From: Hysterangium stoloniferum | Lineage: Eukaryota > Basidiomycota > Agaricomycetes > Hysterangiales > Hysterangiaceae | NCBI GenBank assembly: GCA_015178975.1 | Contig: WHVD01000072.1 | Location: 310,001 to 374,000 of the forward strand | Direction: 5' to 3' | Length of the DNA stretch: 64,000 nucleotides | Shown: positions 21,958 through 34,391 of the stretch, one piece after another | Layout of the letters: each line of letters opens with the position of its first letter | Position numbering within the stretch: position 1 is the first letter of the stretch | Translations under genes and position numbers: made by a program | The notes under the pieces: model-generated | Seen by the model: only the letters and a program-made list of their open reading frames with translations | Told to the model about the DNA's origin: nothing | The model's database searches: none

Positions 21958-22335
21958 AGCTAAATACAGTCATATTGACATTTAAAAAGGCCTAAATTAC
22001 TTATTCAGTTGTCATTGAAAACTGTATTAAAAATGATATCCCTATAATGTGTCTCAGTGTCATATATCACAGAGGTGTGCGACGCGGTATAAATGTATTA
22101 AAAAGAAAAATAAATGGGGTGTACACGCGATGCAAACAACAAAGATATGAGTGGCACACAAAGGGAAAATATAAGAACAAAGGGCAAACATGCGCAACAA
22201 AGGAGTGAGCCATTGTTAGATTTGTGCCACCATTGTTCGCCTGGTTCCAGTAGTGGTCGACCCTGAGGCATACATGTGGTCTTTCCCTACTACGCTACGC
22301 GGTGTCTTTGTTTCTCAACGAAGCGAAATAATAAC

Positions 22336-22845
22336 CACAGCGCTGAGGTTCAAATCCTTAGCCCCCTAAAATTCGTAGAAAATATGAAGTTCACCCGAGA
22401 ATGTTCGAATATTAGGAAATGCGCCAGAAATTTTATATATTCTAAAGACGGTATTTTCAAAATAACCTATGCGAAGCTCCAAGTGCATTCTCAATGCTAG
22501 AATATGTATGAGACACGCAATATTTTCGGTTCGTAGCTAGCGGAGGACAAAGGGGGATCCTTCACTTGACAAAAAGTCCATACTGCATATTCTGGCATTG
22601 AAGGGTGTCAGACAGCAGGGAATCGGAGAAGTCTGGGGACTCTCAAGGGTCTGCAGGGTCCGGGGGCTGGAGAAGCTGCCCCAAAAAAATTTATATAGTT
22701 CCAATTTGAAACGTGCCTAGATAATTCTTCAAATATATGAAACGTCCATTTTTAAAAATTTGAACATTCTCGGAAAATTCCATATTTTCTACAAATTTTA
22801 GAAGATATTCCAAGACTGAGAATTCGAGCCTCAGCGCTATGAATG
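22336..22845. repeat. Dispersed repeat, two inverted copies with B-box-like motif
   Basis: CAGCGCTGAGGTTCAAATCC (22,338, plus strand) recurs reversed at about 22,820-22,845. Each is followed by homologous sequence containing GTAGAAAATATG and CGAGAATGTTC. A third copy lies at 60,750-60,900. GGTTCAAATCC resembles the internal B box of RNA polymerase III promoters, so a tRNA-derived SINE is possible. Confidence 0.65.
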
Positions 22846-25800
22846 CACATCTTTAAAAAATATGTGAATGATTTAGGGTGGTACTTACGAAAGATGCTGG
22901 TTGATGTTTGTGTCATTAACTCATCATATGAGCCAATGTCAGTAGGTGCACCCGAGCTCGAATCTCGGTGAGGACATTCTTTTAGTTAATCTGCATCTTT
23001 TGCCTTGAACAGATGCTGTTGCATAGTTTTCTGCCTGATTATGTCGTTATTCAAGAACCACTAATAAGTGGCCGTGTGTAGACCTTATATTTACCTTATT
23101 TCTCCTGTTCAACAGCTACTGCACCCTGGTCATCGCCTGGGCGGTACCAATAAAACTCATAAGTTGCAACCCCTGAGTAAGAACGCCGAAGCGTTGAAAG
23201 GAACGCTTGACATCGTCACCCTATACTTGAGGCTACAGACTCAGTGATTTTATCGATGGGAAGGTGAATCTCCTGCTGGCGTTTTCGCCTTGATGCACGC
23301 GCAAATGCATTCCCCATGAGGCTCTGTATATGTTTAATATTAGTATAAATCATCTGTCTTTCTCTTTCCGTTACTATACCCCACCAAACCTGGCAAGAGC
23401 CCGTCTCCAAAAATTGGGAAGCTCCCCTCCCAAAAAAAGAAGATAAGGTTAATTTGGCGACAAATCTAGAAAGATTTGGGCTTTGAACCTTTGGGAAGCA
23501 TAAAGTCTCATGGTTTCACGTTGATGCGAGAGGAGTATCCTTTCAATCTTAGAGTTCCCGGGGTAGTTGGGAGCCACTGGCAAGAAGATTGTTTGGATAG
23601 AATACCGTCATAGACAATGAGGAAAGATGACATGGGCTGTAATGTGATTCGTGTAATGAAAAAAAAAAAAGCCATGTCGATTGCGTAAAACTCTGAACCA
23701 TAAAAGGTAGAGTCTTCACGGGGTTGAAAGGCAGCGAACATATTGGATGGAGGACTCAGCGTTTAATAGAACTGAGGAATGGAGCTGATAGATCTCACAG
23801 GGCTGGATAGTGAATTATAAATCCACAGAGAGTAAATAACGGATCCAACACTGATTATGCATAGACTACCAAACTTTGCAAAGGTACCAACTACCGGGGT
23901 TTTTGACTGGGCCTAGGAGGTTTGTTATCGTTACACCTTTTGTCACTTTTTCCGGGATATGCCGATGGAATCAACACTAAGTCTTCTTAAATTTGTGAAA
24001 GATGGGGCGAACTGCAGTGCACAAGTACGAATTAACGACGTCGCCTTGTAATGGACAAAACAATGAGAGCGACACACTTGGAGTTAGATCTTAAAGGAAC
24101 CGATGCCGTGGTTTTGCCATTGAAAAAAAAAAATAGGGTTGACATTCGTTTGCAATAGCGGCGGGTTCCGTTTCGAACAAAAGGCGTGTCGTAGGGAATG
24201 TACCACAAGGACGGAGTCGGATTGGATGCTGGGAGCGTTTTCGCCAGCCTTCATATTACGTGCTTCAGGGTGAAAAGGCGGTATACATCCTTGGGCAGAT
24301 TATCGAGCGCAGAGATATAATCTTCCTTGTTGATGGACATGATACAAAAGTTGCCAAGGGAGATCTTCGACCGTATCCAAGCTCTAATCTTTATCACGCT
24401 CTCGGCCAACGGCTGCATGACATATACTTATGACGACAACTCACCAATAAGAACATGCTCAGATAAGTATGGTAGTAACGGCATATTTCTATTCGTAAGC
24501 TGAGGTGCTGTTTTTTTGATCGGATATAAGCTTCCAGACAGTTTCGTAATGAGTACTTCGATAAGTTCACCGGTAGAACTCACAATTGCGTTACATAGCT
24601 CGCCATATCGCTACCGTGGCCCGCGTTGTCACTTGTAGGATAGATGGCATCCAGAAGCTGTATGTAGCAAATTAATCCAAAGCATTTCTGTAATGTTTTC
24701 CTGGAAGCCGGAATCGTCCCTTTATTTTAAGCACTGGACACTGGGACCTTGCTCCGCCATTCCAGTAAGAGAAAACGCCAAGGAAAGAGGGTAGCGAGAC
24801 AGCTAAGTTTCATCTATATTAGAGTATCTGAAAAGCCATCAATAATTAGAATTTTACAGTAGATGCAGCGTCGGCATTGTGGGACTATTGCCCCTAGTAA
24901 GAAAGCCACGAGGAGCGATTTGACGAAAACTTGCAGATTACGGTGGTCTGGGGATATGAGTAAATAGTTCAGCTACGTTTTTACGGAACTTGGCACATAT
25001 ATATATAGAGAGAGAGAGAGACGTTCTGCAAGTACATTCGTCGGCTGTTCAGTACGGTGGCACCAGGGGGGAAGACTCGGATTGACACGGAGCGCTCCGA
25101 GTCAGTCTCGTGACAAGAAAATGAATCGTGTGGTGTGGTAGATTAAACCCCGTTGACGATGGATGGGGGAATTGTGTTCGTGATGAATGAACGTGGTATA
25201 ACCATCGTGGGAAAGGGCGGGTCAGTGTACAGTATGATAAGTATGGCATAATGACCGCAGTCACCAGCCGAAATGAGATACTGCAGAATGCAATCCATGG
25301 GGTTTTAAAGTTATCCTCCAGTGCCCCCCGCCCCAGCCTTGCCAAGCGGATGCCATCGCCGCGACAGAGGATAAATATGATGGCATCATGGGGTCCCAAA
25401 ATAGATCTAGGAGAGGCTAGCAAGTGAGACCAGCTTCCTTGCTCTAAATGGTACCTCTAAGGCCTTGGTTTCAAGGTCAAAGGATACTTCGCAAGTTGAG
25501 CGTTTGAGGTGATACCGTGACCCGGACATTCTCACGGCCTATCACCGATTACCCTCGATATAGTTTCGAAGCCAGTCTCAATTGATTGCTTGATCAGAGC
25601 TAATTAAGATGAACGCAATAATACTCATATTTCGCTCAGACAAGTGCGCCAACTGAGCCCCTTGTGCTACATCGCCGCCCATGGCACTTTCCAGTGCTCC
25701 AGACGCTATGTTGGATGTATTAATGTACCGCCGCGACCCATCGGACTGAGGTACTACTACCTCGGAATTATCACCTGGATTTCAGCACTCTGTTCATTTA

Positions 25801-26896
25801 ATGCCATTAAATAAAGCTTCGAGACAAAAGTGACCTTTTCTCGGGACATACGTTGACCCGCGGTATATTTTCTGCGAGTGTACCTCCAGACACATTTGTT
25901 GTTGATGGGGTTCCCACCCGCTTACATATGGTGATTTTTCCTTATTTTATTAAAATATGAAAAGTTTTGTTTATCAGAATGACTTCAAAGCCTTTGAATG
26001 CTTAGCTAATTGAGGGAGATTAAGATGCGCTGTGACGGAAACAAATGTGGGTGAACTGTTTGACAGAAGGAACGCCACCCCAAAGCGGTGAATTTTCGTG
26101 CAGTAACAACGCGGTCGCCGTTCCGCTTCCTTCGGTAAGCTTGAAGGGATCTGGTATGCATGTGAGTTGGCTTCTCGCTGGCAGCTTATCAGACCTCTCT
26201 CCGCTTCATATTACGGGTTGACCAACCAGAACGGGATCACACGGTCCCTATGTAAAATAACGAGTGGTGCAGATCACGTGCAAGCCAAGACCAATTATTG
26301 ACCGCCCGCTAATTTGTCGCCATTGATCAACCGCCAGTGTGTCCGGTCTCCTCCCGGCTATCTAACTGATTAATCACCGGGGGACGCCGGAGTGTCTCGT
26401 GCAAATTTATGATGCTCCGTTGGATTTTTGTTTTATTTTTTCCTTGCGAACAATCAGCATAATTTATGAAAACAAAAAAATGCTATTATGACTGTGTGAA
26501 TCAGAAAATGCACGGAATATACCGTGACACCGGCATTCAAGCGCGCTGTGACGCAACTAGGATAGGGTCGGACGAGTATGCCTGGGCATTTCCATATCTA
26601 CACTGTGGGCTGATAGAGTATAGACAAAGGCTGCCTCGTCCTATTACCTTCCCAATATGACTGGGCTCTGCACCTCAAATACTCCAATTAGTAGACAATA
26701 ACTTCTTTCGGCAATAATTTTCTCGGTGTTTCACGGCTTTTTATTTTAAATTGGCACCCTGAGACAACTTATGTGACAAGAACCGGGTTGCCTTGGTGGC
26801 GTCTCAGAAGGAAACCAACAGCCAAAGTCCGCACGGCGGTTGGCTTACTTACTCGCTTTTCTCGGCTTCAAGCGCCACGAGGCACGCAGTGCCATC
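22846..26896. other. Host-like DNA without a recognisable gene
   Basis: No frame here shows a family motif or a convincing exon series. The longest frame (25,049-25,423, minus) is low in recognisable features. A short AT/AG microsatellite lies at 25,000-25,020. A tRNA T-arm-like hairpin (CCGAGCTCGAATCTCGG) lies at about 22,955-22,972. Confidence 0.5.
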
Positions 26897-26901
26897 CGAT
26901 G

Positions 26902-26908
26902 TATAAAA
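26902..26908 (+). promoter_or_regulatory. TATA box of the 27,017 gene
   Basis: TATAAAA stands 115 bp before the chosen ATG with no ATG of another long frame between. The spacing allows a short 5' leader. Confidence 0.6.
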
Positions 26909-27016
26909 CCAGCATCTCCGTCGCAGGCGTCCTTCTCATCCACATCCCTTTCCATCCTTCGACACCCACTTCAACTGCAGAGCTCTACACCCCTCCATCT
27001 CAATACATACTCTGCT

Positions 27017-27514
27017 ATGAGTAAACGGCCTGTTCCACAATACTCCATGGGCTCTCCTCCCCACTCATTAAAATTAGACTTGAGAGATCCTATACCGGAG
27101 TCACATCCTGACTCCGAAGCGGATGCCTTTCTTGCTCGTATTCCGTTTGCTGGACTTCGTGGCGAGCTAGTCATTCAAATACCCCAGTTTGACGACTACT
27201 TCAGGGAGCCCTTCGTCATCAGGGTCCCCGACACGACGCCCCGATGGACAGTGTACGATGTCTTGACGGCCATGCAAAGGCAATTTGTGATGAAAGCACG
27301 GCAAGATCATCAGCGCTATCTTGACGGGATTGACTCCATCCGGGAGGCTCGATCTCAAAGGCTTGGGACTGCGGAGCCTTCTGACCCCTACCTTTTTGTC
27401 GACATACTTGGGAAGCAATATATCTTTGACGGCCTCATGGTAATATCATTCAACACCTTCCGATTGAAGACAAGATCGATTAGAGATCGCCCCAGCGAAA
27501 ATCAATGGTCGTAG
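27017..27514 (+). CDS. DUF6699-like protein
   Basis: The 165-residue frame starts at the first ATG after a TATA box; the upstream part of the open frame lies over that box and is not used. The C-terminal two thirds follow the DUF6699-type pattern. A strand segment (GELVIQIPQ) is followed by FVIRVPDTTPRWTVYDVLTA (the I-V...V-T-V-x-D-V-L motif). An arginine-rich helix (SIREARSQRLG) and LFVDILGKQYIFDGL (the closing D-x-L-G...F-x-G-L motif) complete it. The family occurs in many copies in mushroom-forming fungi and has no known function. A GTAATA...ATTAG stretch near 27,440-27,483 could be an intron, which would change the last ~25 residues. Paralogues lie at 30,859-31,200, 49,455-49,796, 53,165-53,506, 55,738-56,249 and 58,613-59,356. 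Confidence 0.7.
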   Translation: MSKRPVPQYSMGSPPHSLKLDLRDPIPESHPDSEADAFLARIPFAGLRGELVIQIPQFDDYFREPFVIRVPDTTPRWTVYDVLTAMQRQFVMKARQDHQRYLDGIDSIREARSQRLGTAEPSDPYLFVDILGKQYIFDGLMVISFNTFRLKTRSIRDRPSENQWS

Positions 27515-29387
27515 TGGGTCACACTCCACGGTATGCCCAGTTCATTTTTTGTTATCACGCCACGCCACCAACGTCCCATCCGAAGCATGCACCGTCTGTG
27601 CCATATTCTTTGACATGTCACAGATTTTATAGAAAAGGTTCCAACGGCCTCTACTTAACACCATTTTCCTTATCAACATCGAAATGACCCTCCACATTCC
27701 ATGGCAGACCAGTACAGCACGACACCCCTCCACATCTCATCAGCCCAGCATAGCCCAGCACCGCACACCATTCTCATAACACCGCCGCCGCAACAGTAGG
27801 TAGTACCATTTCACTTTCTAGCCTTTGGAAGACTCGATGCTTGACTCGTGATCCCTCGTTTTATTCGACTGTTTGTATATTCTCCAGCAGAAATCAGCAG
27901 ACCTGTAGTACCTATCTCCATTATTAGACAACTCAGACAATGATGTCAATATACTTGTGTGAGTATTGACAGAAGAAGTCGCTGGGCTACCATTGCCCTT
28001 AAAATTTCCTTTAATGTGGTTTACATAAACTTTGGAGCGGCTTTAGCACTTTGGAGCCAATGAGCTGGATCGCTACCCTTATATGGTCTCTTTACCCCGC
28101 CTATCTCAGAATCAAAAACGTCAGTTTCCCCTAAATTGATTGTAGTTCTATCAAGTGAGTTATAACTGGACTTTGTTGTATATATAATAGTAATGAGCTC
28201 TCTGAATTTGAATTGTGGAGAGGCGGGCTGGTGGAGCCTCGAAGAGCAAAGATGGCCTGGTCTCGAGACAATGATTTTCCAGGAGAGTTTCAGTAGTAAA
28301 CGCTGTCGAGCTTCACAAAATCTCAGACAAAAACTTTCAATGTGTAAGTCCTTACCGTAGTAATATTTCCTCGGCTTGTGAGATACTGCGTACATTCATG
28401 ATGAAGCTGAAGGTAGCAGTGTGAAAGCATCCTTAGGTATATCACGGTACCCCACTCCTTGTTGAAAGGAAATGTACGACAGGTGTTGTTGACGGGTGAC
28501 AAAGTCCCCTTGTAGAATGCAAGCAATGACTAAGCTACTGTAAAGTCCTTCTTAGCCGAAAAAAAGACAGCGAGCGTCCTTAACGGCTTGCAACAAAAAC
28601 ATCACTAGATCCCAACATATCTTGCATACCGAGACCACCTCCAGCTATGGAAACACGGCCTAGGTGGTAATTTAAGAACGTCATTGTGGTTGTTGACAGA
28701 CAGAACAGACCATGTCAGACAGATTGACACCAACGTCGAATTATGGTCATTGATTCTGGTTCGTTCCCACACAAATCAAATACTCCACGTCAGAATGTGT
28801 TGGACAATTTTAGCACTCAGTGACTCAGCCTGGGTGTGTTATGGAAGGATCTAACCGTGACCAGTCTGAGTCGCATTTTGCACTGTAGGAATGTAGCTAA
28901 CAGTCTACAAGGTAAGTCGACTCACTCTAATTATTTCCCTAGTCGAGTCACATATTTGCGACAGGGTACCGCGAGGACATTGGTCAGCATGTCAAGAGCG
29001 AAATGAAATTGCTTCCCGCTGGACAGATATCGGGTTCAAGTAAATCGGCTTCGGCTCTCCCAGAGGAAGCGGCGGCTCCATATGGCATGCGTCATAAGTA
29101 TGCACGATACTCGTTATATTCTCCCCTTTGGCATCGTTTAATATACTATATATATATATATATTAGCTGTTTTGCATACAAATCTCGTGCACGATTGAGT
29201 GTATCCCCGCTACATACTGACTGCGTGGCAGAGACACGCGCATTCCATTATGACTCTATCGCTAGTCAAGGTCATGATTAGTTCAGAACCAACTTACAGT
29301 TTTTCCTGCTGCGCACTTCTCTTTTCAATATCTACAACACTACCCGCCTCTGAACTGTAACCTAATAGTCTTCTTGAGATTCACAGT
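27515..29387. other. No recognisable gene
   Basis: No family motif or clear exon series is seen here. An (AT)n run lies at 29,145-29,162. Confidence 0.5.
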
Positions 29388-30858
29388 CATTTCACTATTA
29401 ATCACCGTTATGGGACTTTCGACAGCCAAGGCGCAAGCATGCATCTATATCCATCTACATAATTTGGGAAAATCTCTGCAGCACCGGCTGTGACGCATTG
29501 ATGGGTAGGTGATTCCTGCCTTGATGGTCCAGTTACTTTCACATATGAAACCTAAGCACAAAGCTCTTGCCATCCGGGTCCTTCCATTGTGGAAAAGGAA
29601 TCATGGATCAAGAGAAATCTCATTTATTCAAGATGTCGCGGTCTCCTTTCCAGACCTAGAGATGCAGTGGCAAGCCGATGTGGCTCAGATGACAGGCTAA
29701 ACCGTCTATAAATAGGAATACATGCTATAACAATCAAATTAACATCGGTCTGGAGAGCGAATGTTGTTTAAAATCATTGGTTGCGGATATCAGACGATTT
29801 AGGACTTGATTTAATATCTACATAGGTAGGTCTTTCAAGAATGAACCATTCATATTATATCAACCTCAAACGTCGTAAATAATGAAGAAAGTATCATGCT
29901 GAGAGCCTCATAGTTTGTCCTGTGTAGTTGAGTAGACAATATACTTATATAAGCCCCGCCACGCACGTGATTTCTGAATAATTGCGAGATGGCCTCACTG
30001 TCGAGTATGGCTTGCCAGAAAGATTTTACCATAAAGAAAATTCGATCTAAACATTGCAAAGTTCAGTCCGAATGCCGCAGCCAGTAACGACGTCCTCCGC
30101 TACCTACGGAATTTGATTAATCTGTCTTACATAGGTGACAAGTCGCCATCTAAAAAAGGGAAAAATGAAGGAAGGGTAAGGAAAATTGGCAGCTGATGAC
30201 TACAAAACATAAGTGACTCTTGAATCACGAGCAATCATTGAGTGTTAATATATTTGACTCAATGGAGGCAACTTCAGACGAGCTCAAACGGCGGGGCAGC
30301 GCTCAGTGCGGAACGTGTTCTGCCCTGCCTCACTTTCCATCATCCTGAAGAACATTTATGACATATTATTTCAGAACCCGTGAAATATGTGGTGTGTTTT
30401 GACGCGACAAATTGTTTTCGAAGTTTTTTCCATGGATACTCGAGATCAGAAATCCCGTAGATAAAATATAGAAAGGTGATTATTAAACAAGTTGTGCATA
30501 TACAAATGGGATATATTCCCACACGGCTGCTGGCGCCTAAGTGACTAATGAAGGATAGACGCTTATTACAAGTGGATGACTAATCAGCGCGATTTTTCCA
30601 CCACCCTCCCGCCAGCGAGTCGCTCACCGCCCACCATAAGGACGAGAAAGGAGGAAATTATGTGATGTGTGGTGAAAATAGTCAAAGATCTGTAATCGGC
30701 GGTTACCGCGCCGTCTTGTAAAGTGAATCTCGTTCTCGGCAGTCTTGAAGTTGCATACAATGGTGATGGGGAGGGAGTTGTACCACACAGCGGGGGGCGG
30801 GAGGCAGGGAAAACTGGTAATATATAGTATAACATGTCGAATCGTCGCCAGACCCACC

Positions 30859-31200
30859 CTAAATCTTAGGGAGAGCCGCGTACGGCGTTACAGGTGCATA
30901 TGTCATCGTTGGCCTCGCGCAGTACGTTGAACGCGACGATGAAGGCGAGCCTGACGGCGTCGGGATCCCAGCTGTACAGGTGTGTGTTATAAAACTCACA
31001 TGGAATTATTATTTGAGTAATAGTATGAACGTACTTGTACTTGGTTGACGTTGCTGGGTTGTTGTCGATATGTCTGGTAATGGTATGCACAACATTCTTG
31101 GTGCACCCGGGGTTGCCAGCGGCGGAAGCCCTAGCGTCTTTGCCTGGGCTGCGACGGGGTGCGAGGCAGATGCACGTGGGGAGAAAGTGGAATAGGACAT
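30859..31200 (-). CDS. Small two-exon DUF6699-like paralogue, copy A
   Basis: Exon 1 (31,200-31,035) starts MSYSTFSPRASASHPV. A 63-bp intron (31,034-30,972, GTACGT...ACAG) is followed by exon 2 (30,971-30,859) reading TGIPTPSGSPSSSRSTY and TYAPVTPYAALPK before a stop, 92 residues in all. I chose this frame because it matches the Ser/Pro-rich N-terminus of the 56,249 gene (SSSSHSYQNPLLYAPTTPY). In addition, the two differences between copies A and B in exon 2 are silent only in this frame. Downstream, in a shifted frame, VWYNSLPITIVCNF looks like a remnant of the domain itself (30,624-30,857), so the full gene may be decayed. A TATATAAG box lies near 31,345. Confidence 0.45.
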
Positions 31201-32484
31201 CGATGGATGGACTTTATCTCAAACTGTACAATTAGCTGGTGAGGATGCTGTGGGCAATAATGCCTCTGAGTGACTGGTGGGTGGGTCTTGGAGACTTGAA
31301 AAGAGACGAGACGGTTGATTCTCATAATTTTTGAAAGAGAGGCTTATATATGATAATCGAGAGTGGTCGCCGAGGGGCTGTAAGAGGTGCCTGGGGGACT
31401 TGTTATGCTATCGCCGAAAATAATTGTGGTCCACTGATACTAGCGCCAGCGAGGAATTGATATCGGCTAGATTGATTCCCAGGCTCTCAATCTACCGGTA
31501 TCCCTAATAAAGGAAGAATCACTTCCGCGCGTGGTATGCATTCGCTACTCTCAGTGTAATTCTAAAGAGGAAATTGCGCATGGCTGCCTCTGGAGCTCTG
31601 ACGTCTTTTTTTCACAAACTTACTCACGCCAGTCTCTGAAACTCCCCGTGGACGACATCAAGGCTACATCTCGGGGACTTGCGGGGGATGACCTTGAGGT
31701 CTTGCATAGGAGTCGCTGTCTAATTGTCCCATTTGTATCAATGGTCATGTCAAGACAATATCTGGGAATCTACAGGACTAGGTGGCCGCCTGCGCATGCC
31801 ATTGAGTGAGTTTCAGGGACCGAAGTCGATATTCTGATTAACTTGACCATACAAGCACAGAATGGTAATGGTTCTTGCCCGTTTCTTATAACAGGCTAAA
31901 GCTGTATTAAAGAGTAGTCTAACTTAAAAACTGGAAATTAGGACCGTCTGCGTAGTTGGTCTCTATCAACGAACAACTGTTCCAATTGAGATCTCCATGA
32001 CATCAAGCTATCGGAGGTTTTTCTGAGCACTGAACGAACCCACTCTCTGACTTACATTACCTTAGGCGACTGTACCCCGCGAGGGCGGGTAGAGAAACAG
32101 TATATTAGTGGCCTTCGACATTTCTCCGTGATAGAAAAATAATAGAAATTCAAGCATATCTAAAGAAATTGTTTCAAAATTCCACACATCTTTATTTTAT
32201 TTTATTTTATCTTAAAGAATTCAGAGGTGTTCCGCCGCCCACGGTAAGACAGTTCTACGAACGCAAAATTACAAATAAGATCAAAAAAATCGATATAAAA
32301 TATCATGACCGTGATTTCACAAAATAGCCCGAATTAACGAGAAAATGACTTGATTCTTCAACAAGAAATAGTGACAGGGTTAAATAATAGAGAAATTGGG
32401 CTCATTATTATTGAATGGCCAAAAGTCCGAAAAATATAACAACTCATTGAGTAAAAATGAGGACGAGCTGAAGAAATCATAGGT

Positions 32485-32545
32485 ACAGGGGGTATCGAAC
32501 CAAAAATACACCAATTAACCACTAAACCATATAACCTCTTAAGGT
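32485..32545 (-). repeat. tRNA-like element, copy A
   Basis: On the minus strand, TGGTTTAGTGG (A-box-like) is followed about 20 bp later by GGTTCGATACC (B-box-like). The element ends near TGTACC. It is too short for a tRNA, with no room for an anticodon arm. Homologues stand at 51,000-51,058 and 54,652-54,715. It could be a tRNA fragment or a SINE head. Confidence 0.4.
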
Positions 32546-33107
32546 TGGTTCTATTTTCAGACTATATGTTGTACTTCGTCAATTGGCAAATTATCGTTTA
32601 TACTAGTTTCAAGGCACATTTTTCACCAGAATAATATTTAATTGTATTTCTACAGCTATTTCCCGAAAATTACAGCTGATATATTTATTATGTACCTACC
32701 TCAAAATTGTCGCGAATGCAATTTATAGGGAATAGCACATTAGGCAAGTGCCCGCTCACCTAATGAAATCTTCCCACGTGGGGGTGGGTATTAAAAAATT
32801 CAGGCATAAACGATTACTTAGAGAGCAGATGTTTTTAACATGTGAGATAAACACACGGCGGGTGAAGGGGGTGACAAAGTCCCTCATTGATTACAGTCGA
32901 CCCCTAAGCCACTGTAAAGTACCACATAGTCGCGTCTCCATCAAATAAGTCGAATATCCACCTGATAAAGTATAATCAAAAAAGGGCACAGTAAACCGTG
33001 AGCACCCTCAACAGTTTGCAGCACATTATTGAGAACTTCGAACAATCAACACTAATAATGTATAGCAACACCAAAGGCGACTAGGAGTATTACTTATAAG
33101 AGACTTA

Positions 33108-33145
33108 CAAGGTTATGACCTGTGGGGGGGCAAGCCCCCCACCAC
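33108..33145 (-). mobile_element. Helitron 3' end with hairpin
   Basis: The unit-A match stops at 33,107, and a GC hairpin (GTGGGGGG...CCCCCCAC, 33,122-33,142) follows about 14 bp inside. Read on the minus strand, the element ends CATAACCTTG before a T. Helitrons usually end in a hairpin plus CTRR and insert between A and T; here the last bases read CTTG. The position is fixed by comparison with the uninterrupted copies B and C. Confidence 0.65.
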
Positions 33146-33393
33146 CCCACCATCCCACAACTTTACTCTGTATTAACAGTTTTAAGTATCTATTAAGGCA
33201 TGTGATCTGTATCAGCAATTCTAAGAAATTATTTTTACAGTGATTTATGTTTATTAATTATTTATAATTATATACAATTATATACTCTTGTGAATTCACT
33301 GAAAAGATAGAAGTCAGTCTCCTTTCACAACCTTGCTAAATACTCACTCATGTATCAATAATGACATCCTTAAACACTACACTTGCAGTCATA

Positions 33394-34391
33394 TCAATCA
33401 TGGAGTAGGATTTTCACTCTTCCCCAATTTGTCCTTCTTGAAACACCAACATAAAACTGTCCATGTGAGAACACAGGAGTATACAGATCCAATCCAACTA
33501 ATTTGAAAGATTGACCCTGTGACTTATTGATAGTCATAGAAAACCCTAGCCTGACTGGAAACTGCTGATGATGCAGTTCAAATGGCACTTGTTTTGTAGT
33601 TGAAATAATTGTTATTTGAGGGATGAATGCCAGCTCTCTGTCAGGCCAACACTTGTACAAGTCTACCAAATCAAAAGATAAATTACAAGGACCTTAGTTA
33701 TGAGGTAGATGAAATGAGAGAGATGAAAGTAAAGGAATAAAGACCAATGATGTATGTAGGTTTTCACTTGTGACTAGTGGGAATCCTAAGAGATTGAAGC
33801 TAAGGCTAACTACTGTACATGCAGGGTATTTATACTACTGAGGATATATAGAACATTATATAGCATAATAGCATTGTATAGCATCACTGCATCACTGCAT
33901 CACTAACAGAAGTAGTGATACCCTGACACTTTCCTGCTAAAGCTCCCATAATGATCTTTACTTGAAGTACTTCATGAGTCATTGGCATTAACCACAGTCT
34001 TGTTCCATCCCAGAGTCCTTGTCCTGGATCCAAGTTCTGAAGAAGCATCAGTGACACTCCAGGTTTCAAATGCAATTTACTTGATGGACAATCCTCCAAA
34101 GTTGATTGAGTTTAAGTGTTCAGCATGATATAATGTCCCATTGCCTCCATCTTTGACACTGTCTGCACTCTAGTGGGTTTGCCCAATACCTGGAAATTTT
34201 TTAAATAGCATGTCACTGATTTCATCTACATCTGACTTTTGAGGACAGAGAATGGCCTGCTCCAAGAAAAACTTATCAGCAAGAACCTTAGGATCATGTA
34301 TGTATGTTTGGATAAATAGTGAGACTAAATTATCTACTGTTGGTACACATAGCATGTGTTCAGGTATTCTAAACATACAATTGAGAGGCAT
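33394..34391 (-). pseudogene. Helitron helicase, C-terminal part
   Basis: Read leftwards, 34,391-34,170 encodes VPTVDNLVSLFIQTYI and the ILCPQKSDVDEISDML segment. Then 34,099-33,884 encodes HLKPGVSLMLLQNLDPGQGL and WDGTRLWL. Finally 33,669-33,394 encodes FPVRLGFSMTINKSQGQSF and FSHGQFYVGVSR. These are the later motifs of a PIF1-type superfamily-1 helicase, in the order found in Helitron Rep-Hel proteins. A ~200-bp gap (33,670-33,883) without helicase sequence is probably another small insertion. Frame changes make it non-functional. Confidence 0.88.

Larger units (their letters stand above)
29388..33107. repeat. Segmental repeat unit A
   Basis: It is the first of three copies of a ~3.7-kb unit that starts CATTTCACTATTAATCACC. 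It aligns with 51,939-55,310 throughout and with 48,778-51,660 from 30,191 on. It contains a small minus-strand gene (30,859-31,200) and a tRNA-like element near 32,500. It breaks off after AGAGACTTA at 33,107, where the Helitron starts, so the last ~290 bp present in copies B and C are missing. Confidence 0.9.

Noticed and set aside
25049-25423. 124-codon minus-strand frame
   Set aside because: No domain motif, no TATA/ATG context and no recognisable splice series; composition is like the surrounding DNA.
25620-25690. Minus-strand GGGGCTCAGTTGGCGCA, like a tRNA D-arm/A box
   Set aside because: No T arm or closing acceptor stem is found at the right distance.
31131-31325. 64-codon minus-strand frame conserved in units A-C
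   Set aside because: It lies in the leader before the chosen gene start, and its differences between copies fall at all codon positions; it may be an upstream ORF but has no other support.
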